A stretch of 64,000 nt of DNA from Tupaia tana (GCA_026018925.1 JAKSZU010000009.1:74558041-74622040); one strand, 5' to 3'; shown: positions 8,844 through 20,191, counted from the stretch's first letter. Translations and numbers: made by a program. Notes: generated by a model from the letters alone, not told the origin.

Positions 8844-10480
8844 CCAACTGATTCTTCACAAAGGGCACCAGACAATATAGTGGTAAAAGAAAATCTCTTT
8901 AGTACGTGGTGCTGGAAATACTGGGTATCCATCTGCAGAAAGATAAAACTGGACCCCTATCTATCACCATTAACAAAAATCAACTTCAAATGAATCAAAG
9001 ATCTAACCCTGGGGCCAGAAGATGGCATAATAGTTATCATGGGACTCTCACATGGCCAAACATGGTTTGAATCCCAGACCCAGTGGCTTGAAACTCATAC
9101 TGGGCATGTGTACATGCATGTCCTGAATCCCAAAAGGAGAATGGAGTGGAAGAGATTGTGATGTGTCATCTCCCTTGGGGCATGATTTCTTGCTTTCTGT
9201 CTCTCTGTCTCTCTGGCAAGCACACGTGCTCTATAGCAAAAATCTCTCTCTCTAAGAATGTAAACCTAAATTAAAGACCTCAAACTATGAAACTACTGGT
9301 GGAAAACACAGGGAAAACTCTTGGAGACATTAGATTAGGCAAAAGTTTCTTAAATAAGACCCTCCCAAAGCATAGACAATAATCTTGAAAACCGACTAGT
9401 GAGATTAAATCAGATTAATAAGATTCTACACAGCAAAAGTAACAATAATTAGCATGAATAGACAACCCCTATAATGAAAGACTATATTTTCAAACAGACC
9501 ATGCCAAATAAGAGACTGATATCCAGAATATACTGAGAATTTAAACAGCTTTTCCCCAAAAAACTAATAATAACCAATGCTATTAAAAGATGGGTAAATC
9601 AACTGAACAGACAACTCTCTATGGAAGACATAAAAACAACCACAAAGCATATGGAAAAATGCTCAACATCATTTATCATAAAAGAGATACAAATCAAAGC
9701 TGTAGATAACCACCTAACCCCAGTCAGAATGGCTAAGATTAAAAATGTAAAGAATGATAAGTGCTGGTGTGGCTGTTTTGAAAAGGGAACTCTCCTCACT
9801 GTTGGTATATATATATAAATTAGTCCAGTCATTGTGGAGAACAATATGGAGGTTCCTCAAAGACCTGCAAATAGAACTACCAATTTCAGTCCCTGGTATC
9901 TACCCAAAGGCAGAAATACATTCAGAAAGGCACCTGCACATTCTTGTTTATTGTGGCATTATTCATAATTGATAAGACATAGAATCAACCCAAATGTCCA
10001 CAAGTAGATGAATGGATTGAAAAATTTGGCACATATACACTATGGAATACCACTTAGCCATAAAAAAATAAGACTGCAGCATTTGATAGAAAGTGGATGA
10101 ATATGGGAGATGTACTGCTATCCAAAGCAAGCCAGACTATGAAAAAGAGGCATTTTATGTCCTCATTCAATATATACCAAATGTCTGCACTCTATGTCAG
10201 AAACTGAAAGATTGGGAGTTATTAAAGCATGGCAAGCAACTGCTACTAGTAGAGACAGTGTGGGAGGAGGGTAGGAAATGTGGGTATATGAGAGGGAGGG
10301 AATCAAGGGGGAAAAAGAAACAAGATATCTAAGGGACAGGACAATGGAAAATTATCTGTTGATAATAATGTGTATGTTAACATTTTCTACCGGACTAATG
10401 CACAGTGTACTCAGGATGGGAAAATTTATTTTGTTTACTGTAATGATATCCAGTGATTGAATGTTAAAAATATAATAACA
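8844..10480 (+). mobile_element. 5'-truncated L1, ORF2 C-terminus and 3' UTR
   Basis: The homology begins at the part of ORF2 that in the complete copies precedes the tryptophan-rich segment, and runs through the Cys-rich C-terminal region (near 9755-9970) to a 3' UTR ending near 10480. A SINE interrupts it at 9011-9253. The reading has many stops. It closely resembles the 3' third of the L1 at 47101-55471. Confidence 0.85.
9011..9253 (+). mobile_element. tRNA-derived SINE, sense, diverged
   Basis: It starts GGGGCCAGAAGATGGCATAATAG and retains the CCCTTGGGGC and CTGTCTCTCTGTCTCTCTGG blocks near its 3' end. It splits the L1 ORF2 sequence, which resumes after it. It is more diverged than the young copies, so probably an older subfamily. 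Confidence 0.85.
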
Positions 10481-10612
10481 GGGGCCAGCAGGTGGTGTGG
10501 TAGTTAAGGTCGCTGGAGTCCCATATGGTTGACCACAGTTTGAGTACTGGACCTGGCGACTTGCTTTCTTGCTTTCTTTCTCTCTCTTGCTCTGTCACTC
10601 TCTGGTCAAATT
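10481..10612 (+). mobile_element. Short-form SINE with purine tail
   Basis: The tRNA-like 5' part (GGGGCCAGCAGGTGG onwards) is joined directly to the pyrimidine-rich 3' part, so the middle of the usual 250-bp element is missing. It is inserted at the 3' end of the preceding L1. Its tail has grown into the following GAAA/GGAA array. Confidence 0.75.
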
Positions 10613-10773
10613 AAAAGAAAGAAATGAGAGAAAGAAAGAAAGGAAGAAAGAAAGGAAGAAAGAAAGAAAGAAAGAAAGAAAAGAAAGAAAGAAAGAAGGA
10701 AGGAAGGAAGGAAGGAAGGAAGGAAGGAAGGAAGGAAGGAAGGAAAGAAAGAGAAAGAAAGAGAGAAAGAAAG
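10613..10773 (+). repeat. (GAAA)n/(GGAA)n purine microsatellite
   Basis: About 160 bp of A/G-only sequence: GAAA units at the left, an uninterrupted GGAA block at about 10697-10744, then GAAA again. It probably derives from the SINE tail. Open frames across it are low-complexity artefacts. Confidence 0.95.
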
Positions 10774-11456
10774 TTAAATGAAATAATTTTAAAAAATAAA
10801 TAATAACAATACAATAAAAAATCATAAAAAACAAAACAACAAAACAAAAATAGAAATCAATAATAATGAGCACTGGCAAGAATGCAAAGAAAGGGAAACT
10901 CTTGTTCACTGTTGGTGAGAACGTAAATTAAGATAGCCATTATGCAAAACAGTATGATGGTTCCTCAGAAAACTTTAAATAAAATTTCCATATACTTTAA
11001 TAATTCAACTACTGAGTATGTATCCCAAGGAAAGAAAATCCGTATGTTAAAGAGAAATCTGAATAATTATGCACAGTGCAGCACTATTCAGAATAGTCAA
11101 GATGTAGAATCAACATAACTGTCCACCAATGGCTGAATGAAGAAAGTGTGGCATATATACACAATGAAATATTAGTTAGTCATTAAAAATAATAAAATCC
11201 TGTCAATTGTGGCAACATGTCTGAGTCTGGGAGAAATGATACGAAATGTAATATGCCAGACAAAGTGATAGATAGATAGTATATTGATAGACAAATACAC
11301 ATGTTCTCACTCATTAGTGGAAGCTAAATAATTTGATTCTGTAGAAATAGAGATTTTAACAGTGGATATCAGAAGCTGAGAAAATAATATAGAAATAATA
11401 GAGAGCATTTGGTCAACAGATCTAAAATTGCAGGTTTATAATCAAAATGAATTCTG

Positions 11457-11720
11457 GGGACCAGCAGTTAGCATAATGGCTATGTCGCTGAACTCCCATG
11501 TAGCCGACCGCGATTTGAGTCCCGGACCTGGTGGCTTAAACTCATGGCGGGCACGTGTGCGTGCATGCCCAAGATTCTGAGAGGATAATGGAGGACAAGG
11601 GATTGCGGCCTGGCCATCCCCCTGGGGGGTGATTTCTTGCTTTCTATCTCTCTGTCTCTCTCTGTCTTTCTGGAGAGGGCACGTGCCCTGTAGCAAAAAC
11701 CTCTCCAAAAAAATAAAAAA
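11457..11720 (+). mobile_element. tRNA-derived SINE, sense
   Basis: It starts GGGACCAGCAGTTAGCATAATGG and ends in CCTCTCC plus an A-rich tail. The box A-like TTAGCATAATGG and a box B-like GATTTGAGTCC are recognisable. TTCTGG occurs just before the element and again just after the tail, a possible remnant of a TSD. Confidence 0.9.
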
Positions 11721-12098
11721 TGTTCTGGAGTGGTATAGCATAATAGAGTAAATATAGTTGGTGACAAATAAATATCTATTTAAAAATAGAAGAGAGAATT
11801 TTTTTTGGAGGGGAAGAGCATAGGAAAAGAAAATTTGGGGAAAAATAGAGAGGTAAGACATTTGTGGGACACAGATACGGTTTATTGTTTGTTGATGAGG
11901 ATGTGTATAGTATTCTCAACTGGGCTGGACTGAGGTGTATATCATGCTGGGTAAAGTGCCTTTTCAATCTAAATGATCTACAGTGATTAAATGTATAAAT
12001 AATTAAAATTAATAAATAAAAATTTAAAAAATTTTATATAAAATAATAGTTTTATAGATAAAACTGAAAATTATTTACAAATTCTGCAACCATTAGGA

Positions 12099-12100
<2 letters not shown>

Positions 12101-12140
<40 letters not shown>
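12101..12140 (+). repeat. (AT)20 microsatellite
   Basis: A perfect AT dinucleotide run within the A/T-rich L1 3' tail region. Confidence 0.95.
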
Positions 12141-12143
<3 letters not shown>

Positions 12144-12219
12144 ACTGCAATATACACACAAATTACATAAAATGTTTATGAACAAATGGAATTATGTTTA
12201 AAAGATAAATGATATGAGG

Positions 12220-12470
12220 GGAACCAGCAGTTAGCGTAATGGCTATGACGCTGGACTCCCACGTAGTTGACCGCGGTTCGTGTCCCGGAACTGGTGGCTT
12301 AAAACTCACGCCGGGCGTGTGTGCGTGCGTGCCCAAGATCCCGAGAGGAGAATGGAGGAGAAGGGATTGCGGCGTGACCATCCCCCCTGGGGGGTGATTT
12401 CTCGCTTTCTGTCTCTATGTCTCTGTCTGTCTGGCGAGCACACGCGCCCTATAGTGAAAACCTCTCCAAG
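12220..12470 (+). mobile_element. tRNA-derived SINE, sense, GGAACC type
   Basis: A well preserved copy: GGAACCAGCAGTTAGCGTAA starts it, box A TAGCGTAATGG matches the Pol III consensus, and box B-like GGTTCGTGTCC follows. The body has the characteristic CCCCCCTGGGGGGTGA palindrome-like block and ends CCTATAGTGAAAACCTCTCC. It lacks a long A tail. Confidence 0.92.
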
Positions 12471-12639
12471 AGAGAATAAATTGGCCAGTAAATATAATAA
12501 TTTAAGATATACCTTATTGGGAATCCAGTGGAAGCAATGAAAAGATACCAACTTTAACCATTAGAGTAATAAATATCTAAAAATTAAATGAGGCAGATAA
12601 GTGGAGAATTTAGGGAAGATTAGAACTCTTACACAATTG

Positions 12640-12985
12640 TAAATTAGTGCATTAATATAAGATGTATTGTTTGGATTGGTGAAATAGTGAAGTCAATTTT
12701 AATGCTCAATATAATAGAGTAACGAATAAACAAGATGTAAATGAACAAGACAGAATTGAATGTTTTATTGTCTAGAAATAGATTATTTTATAGAAGGAAT
12801 TTGAATGTTCACAACACAGTGATAAATGTTTGAGATGGTAGATATGTTTTTACCCTGGTTTGAGCATTACACATTTTATTCATGAATTGTAAAATCATAC
12901 TGTACCTTGTAAGCATGTGTAACTATTATATGTCTATTGAAAATGATAATGATAATTAAAATATAACAAGAAATTGAAATATAAC
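12640..12985 (+). mobile_element. Ancient L1 3' end (L1M-like)
   Basis: The segment around 12830-12950 (GTTTGAGCATTACACATTTTATTCATGAATTGT and on to ATGTCTATTGAAAATGA) resembles the 3' termini of old mammalian L1 subfamilies. It is a different 3' UTR from the young L1s here. The left boundary is uncertain; 12471-12640 holds nothing I recognise. Confidence 0.5.
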
Positions 12986-13059
12986 AAGAAATATAACAAC
13001 AAATGTATACAGACATTATTCTTTTTTCTTCTGCAAATATACTTGAATCTTTCCAATCT

Positions 13060-13241
13060 CTTATGTTGCCAACAGGTTAAATTCTCAACATTTTTGCCTG
13101 TTAAAAAACATTTTAAAAAATGCATTAAAAATACCTATTTGATTACCACAGTAATCTACATAGCCCCAGCTAAGTGCTACTTTATAGTATGTTCATTCTA
13201 TAAATTCTCAACATTTTGTCCGTTAACAAATTTTTTTTTGA

Positions 13242-13272
<31 letters not shown>

Positions 13273-13985
13273 GCTATAGGGCCCGTGTGCTCACCAGAAA
13301 GACAGAGAGACAGAAAGTGAGAAATCAGCCCCCCAGTGGGGATGGCCATGCCGCAGTCCCTTCTCCTCCACTCTCCTCTAGGGATCTTGGGCATGCATGC
13401 ACACGCGCCCGGCGTGAGTTTAAGCCACCGGGTCTGGGACTCGAACCGCGGTCGACTATGTGGGAGTCCAGCGACATAGCCATTACGCTAACTGCTGGTT
13501 CCAACAAAATTTTTAAAAAGCATTAAAAATACCTATTTGATGATCGCAGTAAGCTATATAAGCTCCAACTAAGTACTACTTTATAGTATGTTCATTCTAC
13601 TCACTGAGGTTTATGCCTAATGTTAGACTTGTGTTCACGGATATGTATATATCAGCTGTGCTTTCTATTGAAAATATTTAGATTAATTAAGATCTTTAGT
13701 GAATCAATAAAATGTAAGGGTGAAGAGCCATAGAAAGCTACCATGGATACCCGAGTCAGAGTGCAAGGAGGGTGGGAGATGGCAGAGGGTAAGACATAGG
13801 GAATCAAGGATGGGAAAAAAGGCAAAATGTACAGGAAACAAGAAATGGAAAATTATTTGTTGATGATAACACATATGTTGATGTGCTTGATTGAGCCAAT
13901 ATACAGTGTATTCCGGATAGAAAATCTCATTGTGTATGCTGTAGTGATGTACAATGAATGAATGTAAATAAATAAATTTAAACTA
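13060..13985 (+). mobile_element. 3' end of a HAL1-like element, with tandem duplication
   Basis: From about 13600 to 13985 the sequence parallels 50070-50448, the 3' UTR of the ORF1-only element: shared blocks include GTGGGAGATGGC, AGGGAATCAAGGATGGG and TTGATGTGCTTGATTGAG. Upstream, a unit of about 120 bp (AAATTCTCAACATTTTTG to TAGTATGTTCATTCTA, 13080-13199) is repeated from 13201, the second copy being split by a SINE at 13237-13502. It is 5'-truncated and lacks ORF1. Confidence 0.65.
13237..13502 (-). mobile_element. tRNA-derived SINE, antisense, splitting a tandem repeat
   Basis: A poly(T) run of more than 20 precedes GCTATAGGGCCCGTG, and the element ends at CTGCTGGTTCC. Near-identical flanks AACAAATTTTT (13225 on) and AACAAAATTTTT (13503 on) fit a TSD. 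Box B in reverse is GGACTCGAACCGCG. Confidence 0.92.
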
Positions 13986-14324
13986 AAAAAAAACCCAAAA
14001 AACAAAAAAACAAGGCTTTCCACAATCTAATTCTATTATGCTTTATAATGCTCACTTTCTGCTCCTTTATTTTTCTCCAATTGTACTCTAACTAAACTTA
14101 ACCTGTTGCCATTCCTTGACATTAAGGAATCTTTGGAGGTGATGTTCAGTATTTCAGCAAAGATAGCTTATATAGCTGTCTTAGGTGGAGAGTGAAATAG
14201 GTTTATAATTCATATATTATAGTTTCATTTGGTGTCAAGTGTTGATCAAGTATTTCCTTTTTTTGTCATTACTTCTTTTATTATAAGTTGCGACAGAAGT
14301 CCAAAATGTTGCAAATTGGTATTT
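13986..14324. other. Unrecognised sequence
   Basis: After the A-rich tail of the preceding element I see no repeat, gene or RNA motif that I can name. Confidence 0.5.
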
Positions 14325-14615
14325 CTTTTTTCTTTTTTAAAATTTATTTATTTATTTTTTTTGGAGAGGTTTTTCGCTATAGGGCACGTGTGCTCGCCAG
14401 ACAAACAGAGAGAGCATAGAGACAGAAAGTGATAAATCACTCCCCAGGGGGGATGGTCATGCCGCAATCCCTTCTCCTCCACTCTCCTCTTGGGATCCTG
14501 GGCACGCACGCACACGTGCCCGGCGTGAGTTTCAAGTCACCGGATCCGGGACATGAACCGCGGTTGACTACGTGGGAGTCCAGTGACATAGCCATTACGC
14601 TAACTGCTGGTTCCC
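14325..14615 (-). mobile_element. tRNA-derived SINE, antisense, with perfect 15-bp TSD
   Basis: The element is flanked by identical TGCAAATTGGTATTT at 14310-14324 and 14616-14630. The tail side is T-rich (TTTATTTATTTATTTTT) and the 5' end reads CTGGTTCCC in reverse (GGAACC type). The perfect TSD marks it as one of the younger insertions. Confidence 0.95.
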
Positions 14616-14630
14616 TGCAAATTGGTATTT

Positions 14631-16045
14631 TGAGGGTAGAGAAATTTGGAAAATGTTTGTGTGTGGAGGGGGAGTGTGTAAATTTTGCCATAGTAAAAAG
14701 TAGTTTGAACAGTTGTACTATCTTATTTTTAAAAATTTGCCAGAGGTTGTGTGAACTTTTCAAAAAGAAGGGAAGCACAGTACAACAGGGCATGATCACA
14801 CTATAATTCATTTACTCTCCATCCTTCTACACTGTCAGGATTTGGGGGATATATGCACATGCACTCAGTGTGTTTTTCAAGAAACTGGATCTGGAATTTA
14901 AACTGCACAGTTAGTCACATGTTTTCTAGCTGTCTTAACCACAAGGCCATTGAACCAGTCTTCAATTGTGCTGTCTTTACCATGCATAAAAAAGGATTTA
15001 TTCTTCCAGAAATCCAGGGGACTGTGTACAGTAGTCAGGAAGTATATACATATATATGATGATGGGTGGACAAATGGATTCAGATGTGAAGAACTTTGAA
15101 TACTCTGAGATAAGATGATGATAACCATTGGCTAAAGAATACTTATTTTAAAAATGTGTCGGAATGACTAAGACACGTGGTTGTAAAATTCATGGAAAAA
15201 CTTATGCACAAATTTGTATTTTGAGACCAGCTACTCTTAATGAGTGAAAGCAAAAATTTCTAAGGATCATTATTGATTATTCTCTTTCCCATACCTTTTA
15301 TCCATCAATAACTTTCTCTTACAAATGGATAGATTTTTTTTTTGCTTGATATATTTTCTTTTAAATAAGAGGAAGAGTGGGAATAAGGAATTTAATTTTG
15401 GACCTATTAAGATTTAGGACATTTGAGAGGTTAGTAAAGATACATAGGAAGCAGCTGGAAAAATATATATGGATATAAGGGAAAAAATTGAAATGGGAAT
15501 TTGAAGTATATATATGTTAATCAAAGGCATGATAATATTATAAGATTGCCTATGGAGAGTATATGAAATGAAAGAGAATATGGTCTAAGAAAAGACCATT
15601 GATTCCTTGACCTATCTTGCTAGATATCACACCACCTCTTAGATTGCTCACATGATACACTACCTCCAAATACTGTCATTTTGACAGTGATATTCAAAAA
15701 TATAGAGTTTTAACAAATAAAATTAAGTGAATTGTGGGGAAAATAAGAATTTAGAGAATCAAAAATTGACCCTGCATCTTCTATATTGTCCAAATATGAC
15801 AAATGCTACATTTGGTATTATAGTCACTAAGTAAGTATCGCAGGCCATGACCGGTGTCATTTATCTGGAGTTATCATGGCCTGAGTAATGTATTTATAAA
15901 AATTATCTGCTATGATTTTATTTTCACTAATCAACATTTTGATCAATTTGGCTTCCTTGTTACCTCAACATGGGAAATTGGGATACTTTCTCAAAGACTC
16001 TAGATCCTGAAATACGTGATCCTGCACTAAAAGATAAAAGAAACC
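14631..16045. other. Mostly unrecognised DNA with one old SINE remnant
   Basis: 14829-14968 resembles the 5' half of an antisense SINE (ATGCACATGCACTCAGTGTG, then TTTCAAGAAACTGGATCTGG, then CTTAACCACAAGGCCATTGA) and is strongly diverged. The remainder, about 14970-16045, is A/T-rich and contains no open frame, repeat or RNA gene that I recognise. Confidence 0.5.
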
Positions 16046-16290
16046 GTGGACCAGCAGATGGCATAATTGTCATGTTGCTAGACTTCCACATAATCTACCA
16101 TAGTTTGAATAATGGCCCTGGCAGCTTGAAATGTGCTGGGCATGTGTGCATGCATGGCCAAAATCCTGAGAGGGGCATGGAGGAGAAGGGATTGTGGTGT
16201 GGCCTTCGCCCCTTGGGGTGATATTTTCCTTTCTCACTCTCCAGTGAGTGTACATGCCCTATAGCAAAAATCTCTATTAAAATATAAATA
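16046..16290 (+). mobile_element. tRNA-derived SINE, sense, old subfamily
   Basis: It begins GGACCAGCAGATGGCATAATTG and ends TAGCAAAAATCTCTATTAAA plus an AAATAAATAAATAAAA tail. The GATGGCATAA variant is shared with the copies at 9011 and 42617 and differs from the TTAGCGTAA of young copies. Confidence 0.85.
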
Positions 16291-16657
16291 AATAAAAGGA
16301 ACATTCTAGAGAATATATGACACATTTATGTTTGTTATTGACATTATCATTTCCTTTTAGTTTGCTGATTAGCAAATCCAGGTTATGTAACTGCAAAAGC
16401 TGAAGACCATATATATCTGAACCACTGTGACTTCATAAAAGAAGTGCCACCCTATGTGACTTAATAGCCAGCTGTCCAGCCTATTTATAATAAGAATTTA
16501 AGATAAAGTCTGAAAAATAGCTATTATACTTGTTTATTTAGAGCCTACTGGTATCATTTTTCAAAGAAAATTTAAAGGTATGTTGAAAAAAATTTAGATG
16601 AGATGGAATTAAGTGTTGGATTGTTGACAGAAAAGTAGATAAAATTACACAGACCAT

Positions 16658-16658
<1 letters not shown>

Positions 16659-16728
<70 letters not shown>

Positions 16729-16738
16729 TATATATATA
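16659..16738 (+). repeat. (CA)n-(TA)n compound microsatellite
   Basis: About 15 CA units run into about 15 TA units with a short interrupted CATATACATATATATA end. Confidence 0.95.
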
Positions 16739-16989
16739 GTTTTGAAAGGAAAAGGTAGTTTATTAAGCAAAAGTACACTCCCTTGAGGTAGAAACAGGCC
16801 TGAGCAGACAGAGAAAGAGTGTTTCAAAAGAAGTCCCCAGCCATTATATTCTGCAGAATTTATAATATTTAACCTAGGTCATGTGGGTTGATCATTGGCT
16901 GGGCCAACTGATTTTTTTCATCTTATTAGCTGTATCAAAAATGGTTGGGCCCAATGATTCCTCATTGACTACTTCTTTTCTTTACTTTT

Positions 16990-17152
16990 CAATTTTTTTT
17001 TATTTTATTATGATTATTTGTTTGCTCACCAGAGAGAGAGGGAGGGGGAGGCAGAGGGAAAGTGAGAAAGCAAGCTGCCAGGTCCAGGAATCAAGCCATG
17101 TTCAGACATTTGGAAGTCTAGTGCCTTAACTACCATGCTACCTGCAGGCCCC
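16990..17152 (-). mobile_element. Short-form SINE, antisense
   Basis: It has the T-rich tail side, GCTCACCAGAGAGAGAGGGAG and the reversed tRNA-like end (TTAACTACCATGCTACCTGCAGGCCCC). The central CCCCAGGGGG block is missing, as in the copy at 10481. It abuts another antisense SINE. Confidence 0.75.
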
Positions 17153-17157
17153 TCTTT

Positions 17158-17412
17158 ATTTTAAGGGAGATTTTTGCTATAGAGCATATGTGCTCACCAG
17201 AGAGACAGAGAAAGACAGAGACAGAAATAAATCACTCCCCAGGGGGAATGACTATGTCACAATCCCTTCTCCATTTTCCTCTCAGCATTTTGGACACACA
17301 CACACACGCATGCACCTGGCATGAGTTTCAAGCTCTTGAGTGTGGGATTCAAACTGTGGTCAACTATGTGAGTGTCCAGTGACATAACCATTATGCCATC
17401 TGATGGTCCCAC
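17158..17412 (-). mobile_element. tRNA-derived SINE, antisense
   Basis: It starts TTTTGCTATAGAGCATATGTGC, has the CACTCCCCAGGGGGAATG block and ends CATCTGATGGTCCC. It is moderately diverged and sits tail-to-head with the short SINE before it. Confidence 0.85.
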
Positions 17413-17640
17413 TCTCATTGGCTATTTCAAATGTGACTGGGCTCAATGATTTATCTCAATTACTATATCAAATGTTGCTTAATCAGCTAGACCCCCCCCC
17501 CCACACACACACACACAGATATCCTGCCTACATTATCTAGGGCAGGAAATTTTCTGCCTTGATTTTTTTTAATCTAGTCACATGGGTAGATGCTCCAGTC
17601 CCATTTCCACTTGCTAGCTTTATCCTACCTCATTTTCCCC

Positions 17641-18582
17641 CTCATAGACACAATCTCCATGAATCTTTTGGGGAACTGATATGAAAAAGAGAAGTGGAAA
17701 AATTTTAGAAAGTTTAGAAGAAAGGATCAATGGAGCAGAAGTAATTAAAAAGATATTTTAAAAAACAGAGTTAATAGATGAAACAAGCTCTTATTAAGTC
17801 TGTCTATTCAAACCATGGTCTGTGAACCCACACCATTCTCTACTCATCTAGTAATATGCTATAAATGCAGGACTTTACACCTACACCACAACGTTTAAAT
17901 CAAAATTTATGGTTAGCAAGGTCCCAGGCAAGTCATATGCATATTAAAGTAGAAGGTAGGAATGATTCTGAATCACTGACAAAATATTTATTTTTGGCAA
18001 GAGAAAAGTCAATTTTTTCTTCATACATAAAAGAAAAAAAATGTTGAGCACCTAATGAATGATTCATAGAATTTTTCAAATATTTCACCAATGTGTCAGA
18101 GTAGGGAAGTTGAGAGACTTAAATCCAGTGGTCTAATCTCCTCTTAGATAACATCTGAAAAGAAGAAAATATATAGAATAACAGTATTGAAAGAGGACAT
18201 GAACAGTGCAACTATTGTGGAGAATGGGGCAGAAAATAAGTGTTTAGCAAAGTGGATTCAGCAGTTGGATGTGATTGGATATTATGAATTTGTGGTAGAA
18301 CTCATTTCCATGTTTATGTAAATTTCTTTCTAGTACTTAGCAGCTCACTAACAAGGTCATAAAAGTCACTTGGTTAGATTTATTCAGTGTGGGCAATTAG
18401 CAATGCAAGTAAATATACTAGAAAGTCATGAGAGTGAGGTTAACTATGATAATAGTGAGTGAGTACATGTTTCAAATAGAAGACTATGGTATTTAGGGTA
18501 GGTGGGGAAGGATATGAAGCTAGGAGAGGCCTAGTAGACAACTAAAGTTTGTTTTTTGTTCTTTTTTTTTTTTTTTTTTTGC
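17641..18582. other. Unrecognised sequence
   Basis: No convincing coding frame, RNA gene or named repeat. A poly(T) run of about 20 is at 18561-18580, just before the MaLR-like 5' LTR. Confidence 0.5.
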
Positions 18583-18900
18583 TCCCTTCAACATATGTTG
18601 TAATTTTGTAATTTTATTGCTGCTCTAATGTTGTTGGGAGATAAGACTTTGGGAGGTAATAGATCTATAAGGGATTTGCCTTCATGGGAAGGAATGATGA
18701 TATTATAAAAGAAAAAGATCGACTGCTCTTTTTTTCTTTGCCCTTCCACTTTCAAACCATGTGATGATGCAAAAAGTCCCTCACTGGATGCCAGTGCCTT
18801 GATATTGGAATTTCCAGCATCCAAAACTGTGTGATAACAGGATCTTATTCATAATATATTACCCAGTTCTAGATATACTGCTACAGCTTCCCAAAGACAA
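18583..18900 (+). mobile_element. 5' LTR of a MaLR-type element
   Basis: Shares order and content with the 3' LTR at 20641-21310: TATGTTG then ATTTTATTGCTG near the start, then a GGGAGGTAATAGATC block, the CTTTGCCCTTCCAC region, TGGATGCCAGTGCCTTGATA, then TTACCCAGTTCTAGATATACTG at the end. These motifs are typical of the MLT1/MST group of mammalian apparent LTR retrotransposons. Confidence 0.6.
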
Positions 18901-20153
18901 CTAAAACAGAAATTGGTATTGGAAGGTAGAGTATGACATTAAAAAAGAAAATCCCTGAATATATGAAAATGGCTTTGGAACTGGGTAATGGGTAGAGACT
19001 AAAAGGAACAGTTTTGAAATAAACTAGGAAAACCATAAATAGAATATTAAGAATGATTCTGGTGAAGACCCAGAAAAGAAAAACTGTAAGGAAATTCTGA
19101 AACTTAGAGATTGCCAAAGTGGTAATGATCAGAATGCTGGTAAAAATATAAATGGTAAAGGTCATTCTGAAGAGGTCTCGGGTGGACATGGGGAACAAGG
19201 TATTGGAAACTGGAGAAAAAGTCATTTTGGTTATAAAGTGACAAAGAACTGAGCTTTGAAGGAATGAGTATACATATCTGGATATACTGCCTAGATGTTG
19301 ACTTAAGTCTCCCGTTCAGTGGTAATTTTTTTTTGTGTGTATCTGGGATAGCAGAAGGAAGATAAAAACTTTCCTGGTGCCAAGAACCAGGTGGGAAGGG
19401 TGGGAGGAAGAAATCTTAGAGGGTCTGGTTGCATTTTCTGATAGGCTGTGATTTATCAAACAAGCTGTACAAACAGCTCTGATTGTAAGAAACTTCATGT
19501 GAGGAAGCAGTCAGAGCTAATTCTTGATTTTTAGTGAGAGTAGTAAACAACTCTCTCAAAGGCTTGGCCACACAGTGACTTCATTTCATAAGTTGGTTCT
19601 ATCTTAATACATGTGTATGTCCATTTCCTATCATAGCAACTCTTTCATGGGGGTCTCTGCCCTATTTATCTACTTAATGGATCTAATTCCTGTATCACCT
19701 GCACTCCAGCACAGTGCTGCTCAATCATTCCAGCTATGACTCAAGCCACCCTGGGTGTAACTGCAACTGTCATTCTAAAAGGTGAAAGTCATCAACTTTT
19801 GTGGCATCCATATGGTGTTAATTCTGTAGGCATCTAGAGTGTTCAAGCTATGGCAGCATTCCTGCCACCACCAAGATTTCAAAGGATACTTCAGAGGCCT
19901 GCCATATTGTTATTATTGCCATGATTGGAGTCCTCACTAGGACAGTACAGTACCTAGTGAGGGTTCTCCAAGACATTAGAACTGTAGAACCACTAGTGCA
20001 TAATGACCACCTGGAAGTGCTATAGTAATGAGACTCAAATGATTAAGAGCTGTTATGTAGGCTGAGCCCAGCAAAGCCATAGACATACAGTTGACAAAAT
20101 ACATTGGGGACCTTCCTGTCTCTGTCTGTACATAAGGCAGGACATAAAGTCAA

Positions 20154-20159
<6 letters not shown>

Positions 20160-20189
<30 letters not shown>
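20160..20189 (+). repeat. (TTA)10 microsatellite
   Basis: A perfect TTA run adjoins the T-rich tail of an antisense SINE and probably grew from it. Confidence 0.95.

Positions 20190-20191
<2 letters not shown>

Larger units (their letters stand above)
10774..12219 (+). mobile_element. Older L1 3' fragments
   Basis: 10860-11457 resembles the L1 ORF2 C-terminus and beginning of the 3' UTR (CACTGTTGGTGAGAACGTAAA and following). 11721-12060 resembles the L1 3' UTR, with AGAGAGGTAAGACATTTGTG and CTCAACTGGGCTGGACTGAG. It is split by a SINE at 11457-11720 and ends near an (AT)n run. Divergence is higher than in the full-length copies. Confidence 0.7.
16739..17640 (-). mobile_element. LTR-like fragment with internal repeats, split by two SINEs
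   Basis: Three diverged copies of a motif like ATTGGCTnnnTCAAAnnnGnTGGGCyCAATGAT occur at about 16892-16912, 16921-16965 and 17414-17450, separated by SINEs at 16990-17412. GTTTATTAAGCAAAAG near 16758 resembles a reversed poly(A)-signal region. A (C)n(AC)n run is at about 17491-17517. The organisation suggests an antisense retroviral LTR of a family I cannot name; the strand is tentative. Confidence 0.35.

Noticed and set aside
10569-10909. Open frames rich in KERKKERK or FLSFFLSF
   Set aside because: They are translations of the GAAA/GGAA microsatellite.
12280-13526. Repeated peptide patterns such as [23 protein letters not shown]-type frames
   Set aside because: These are translations of SINE copies on either strand, not a protein family.
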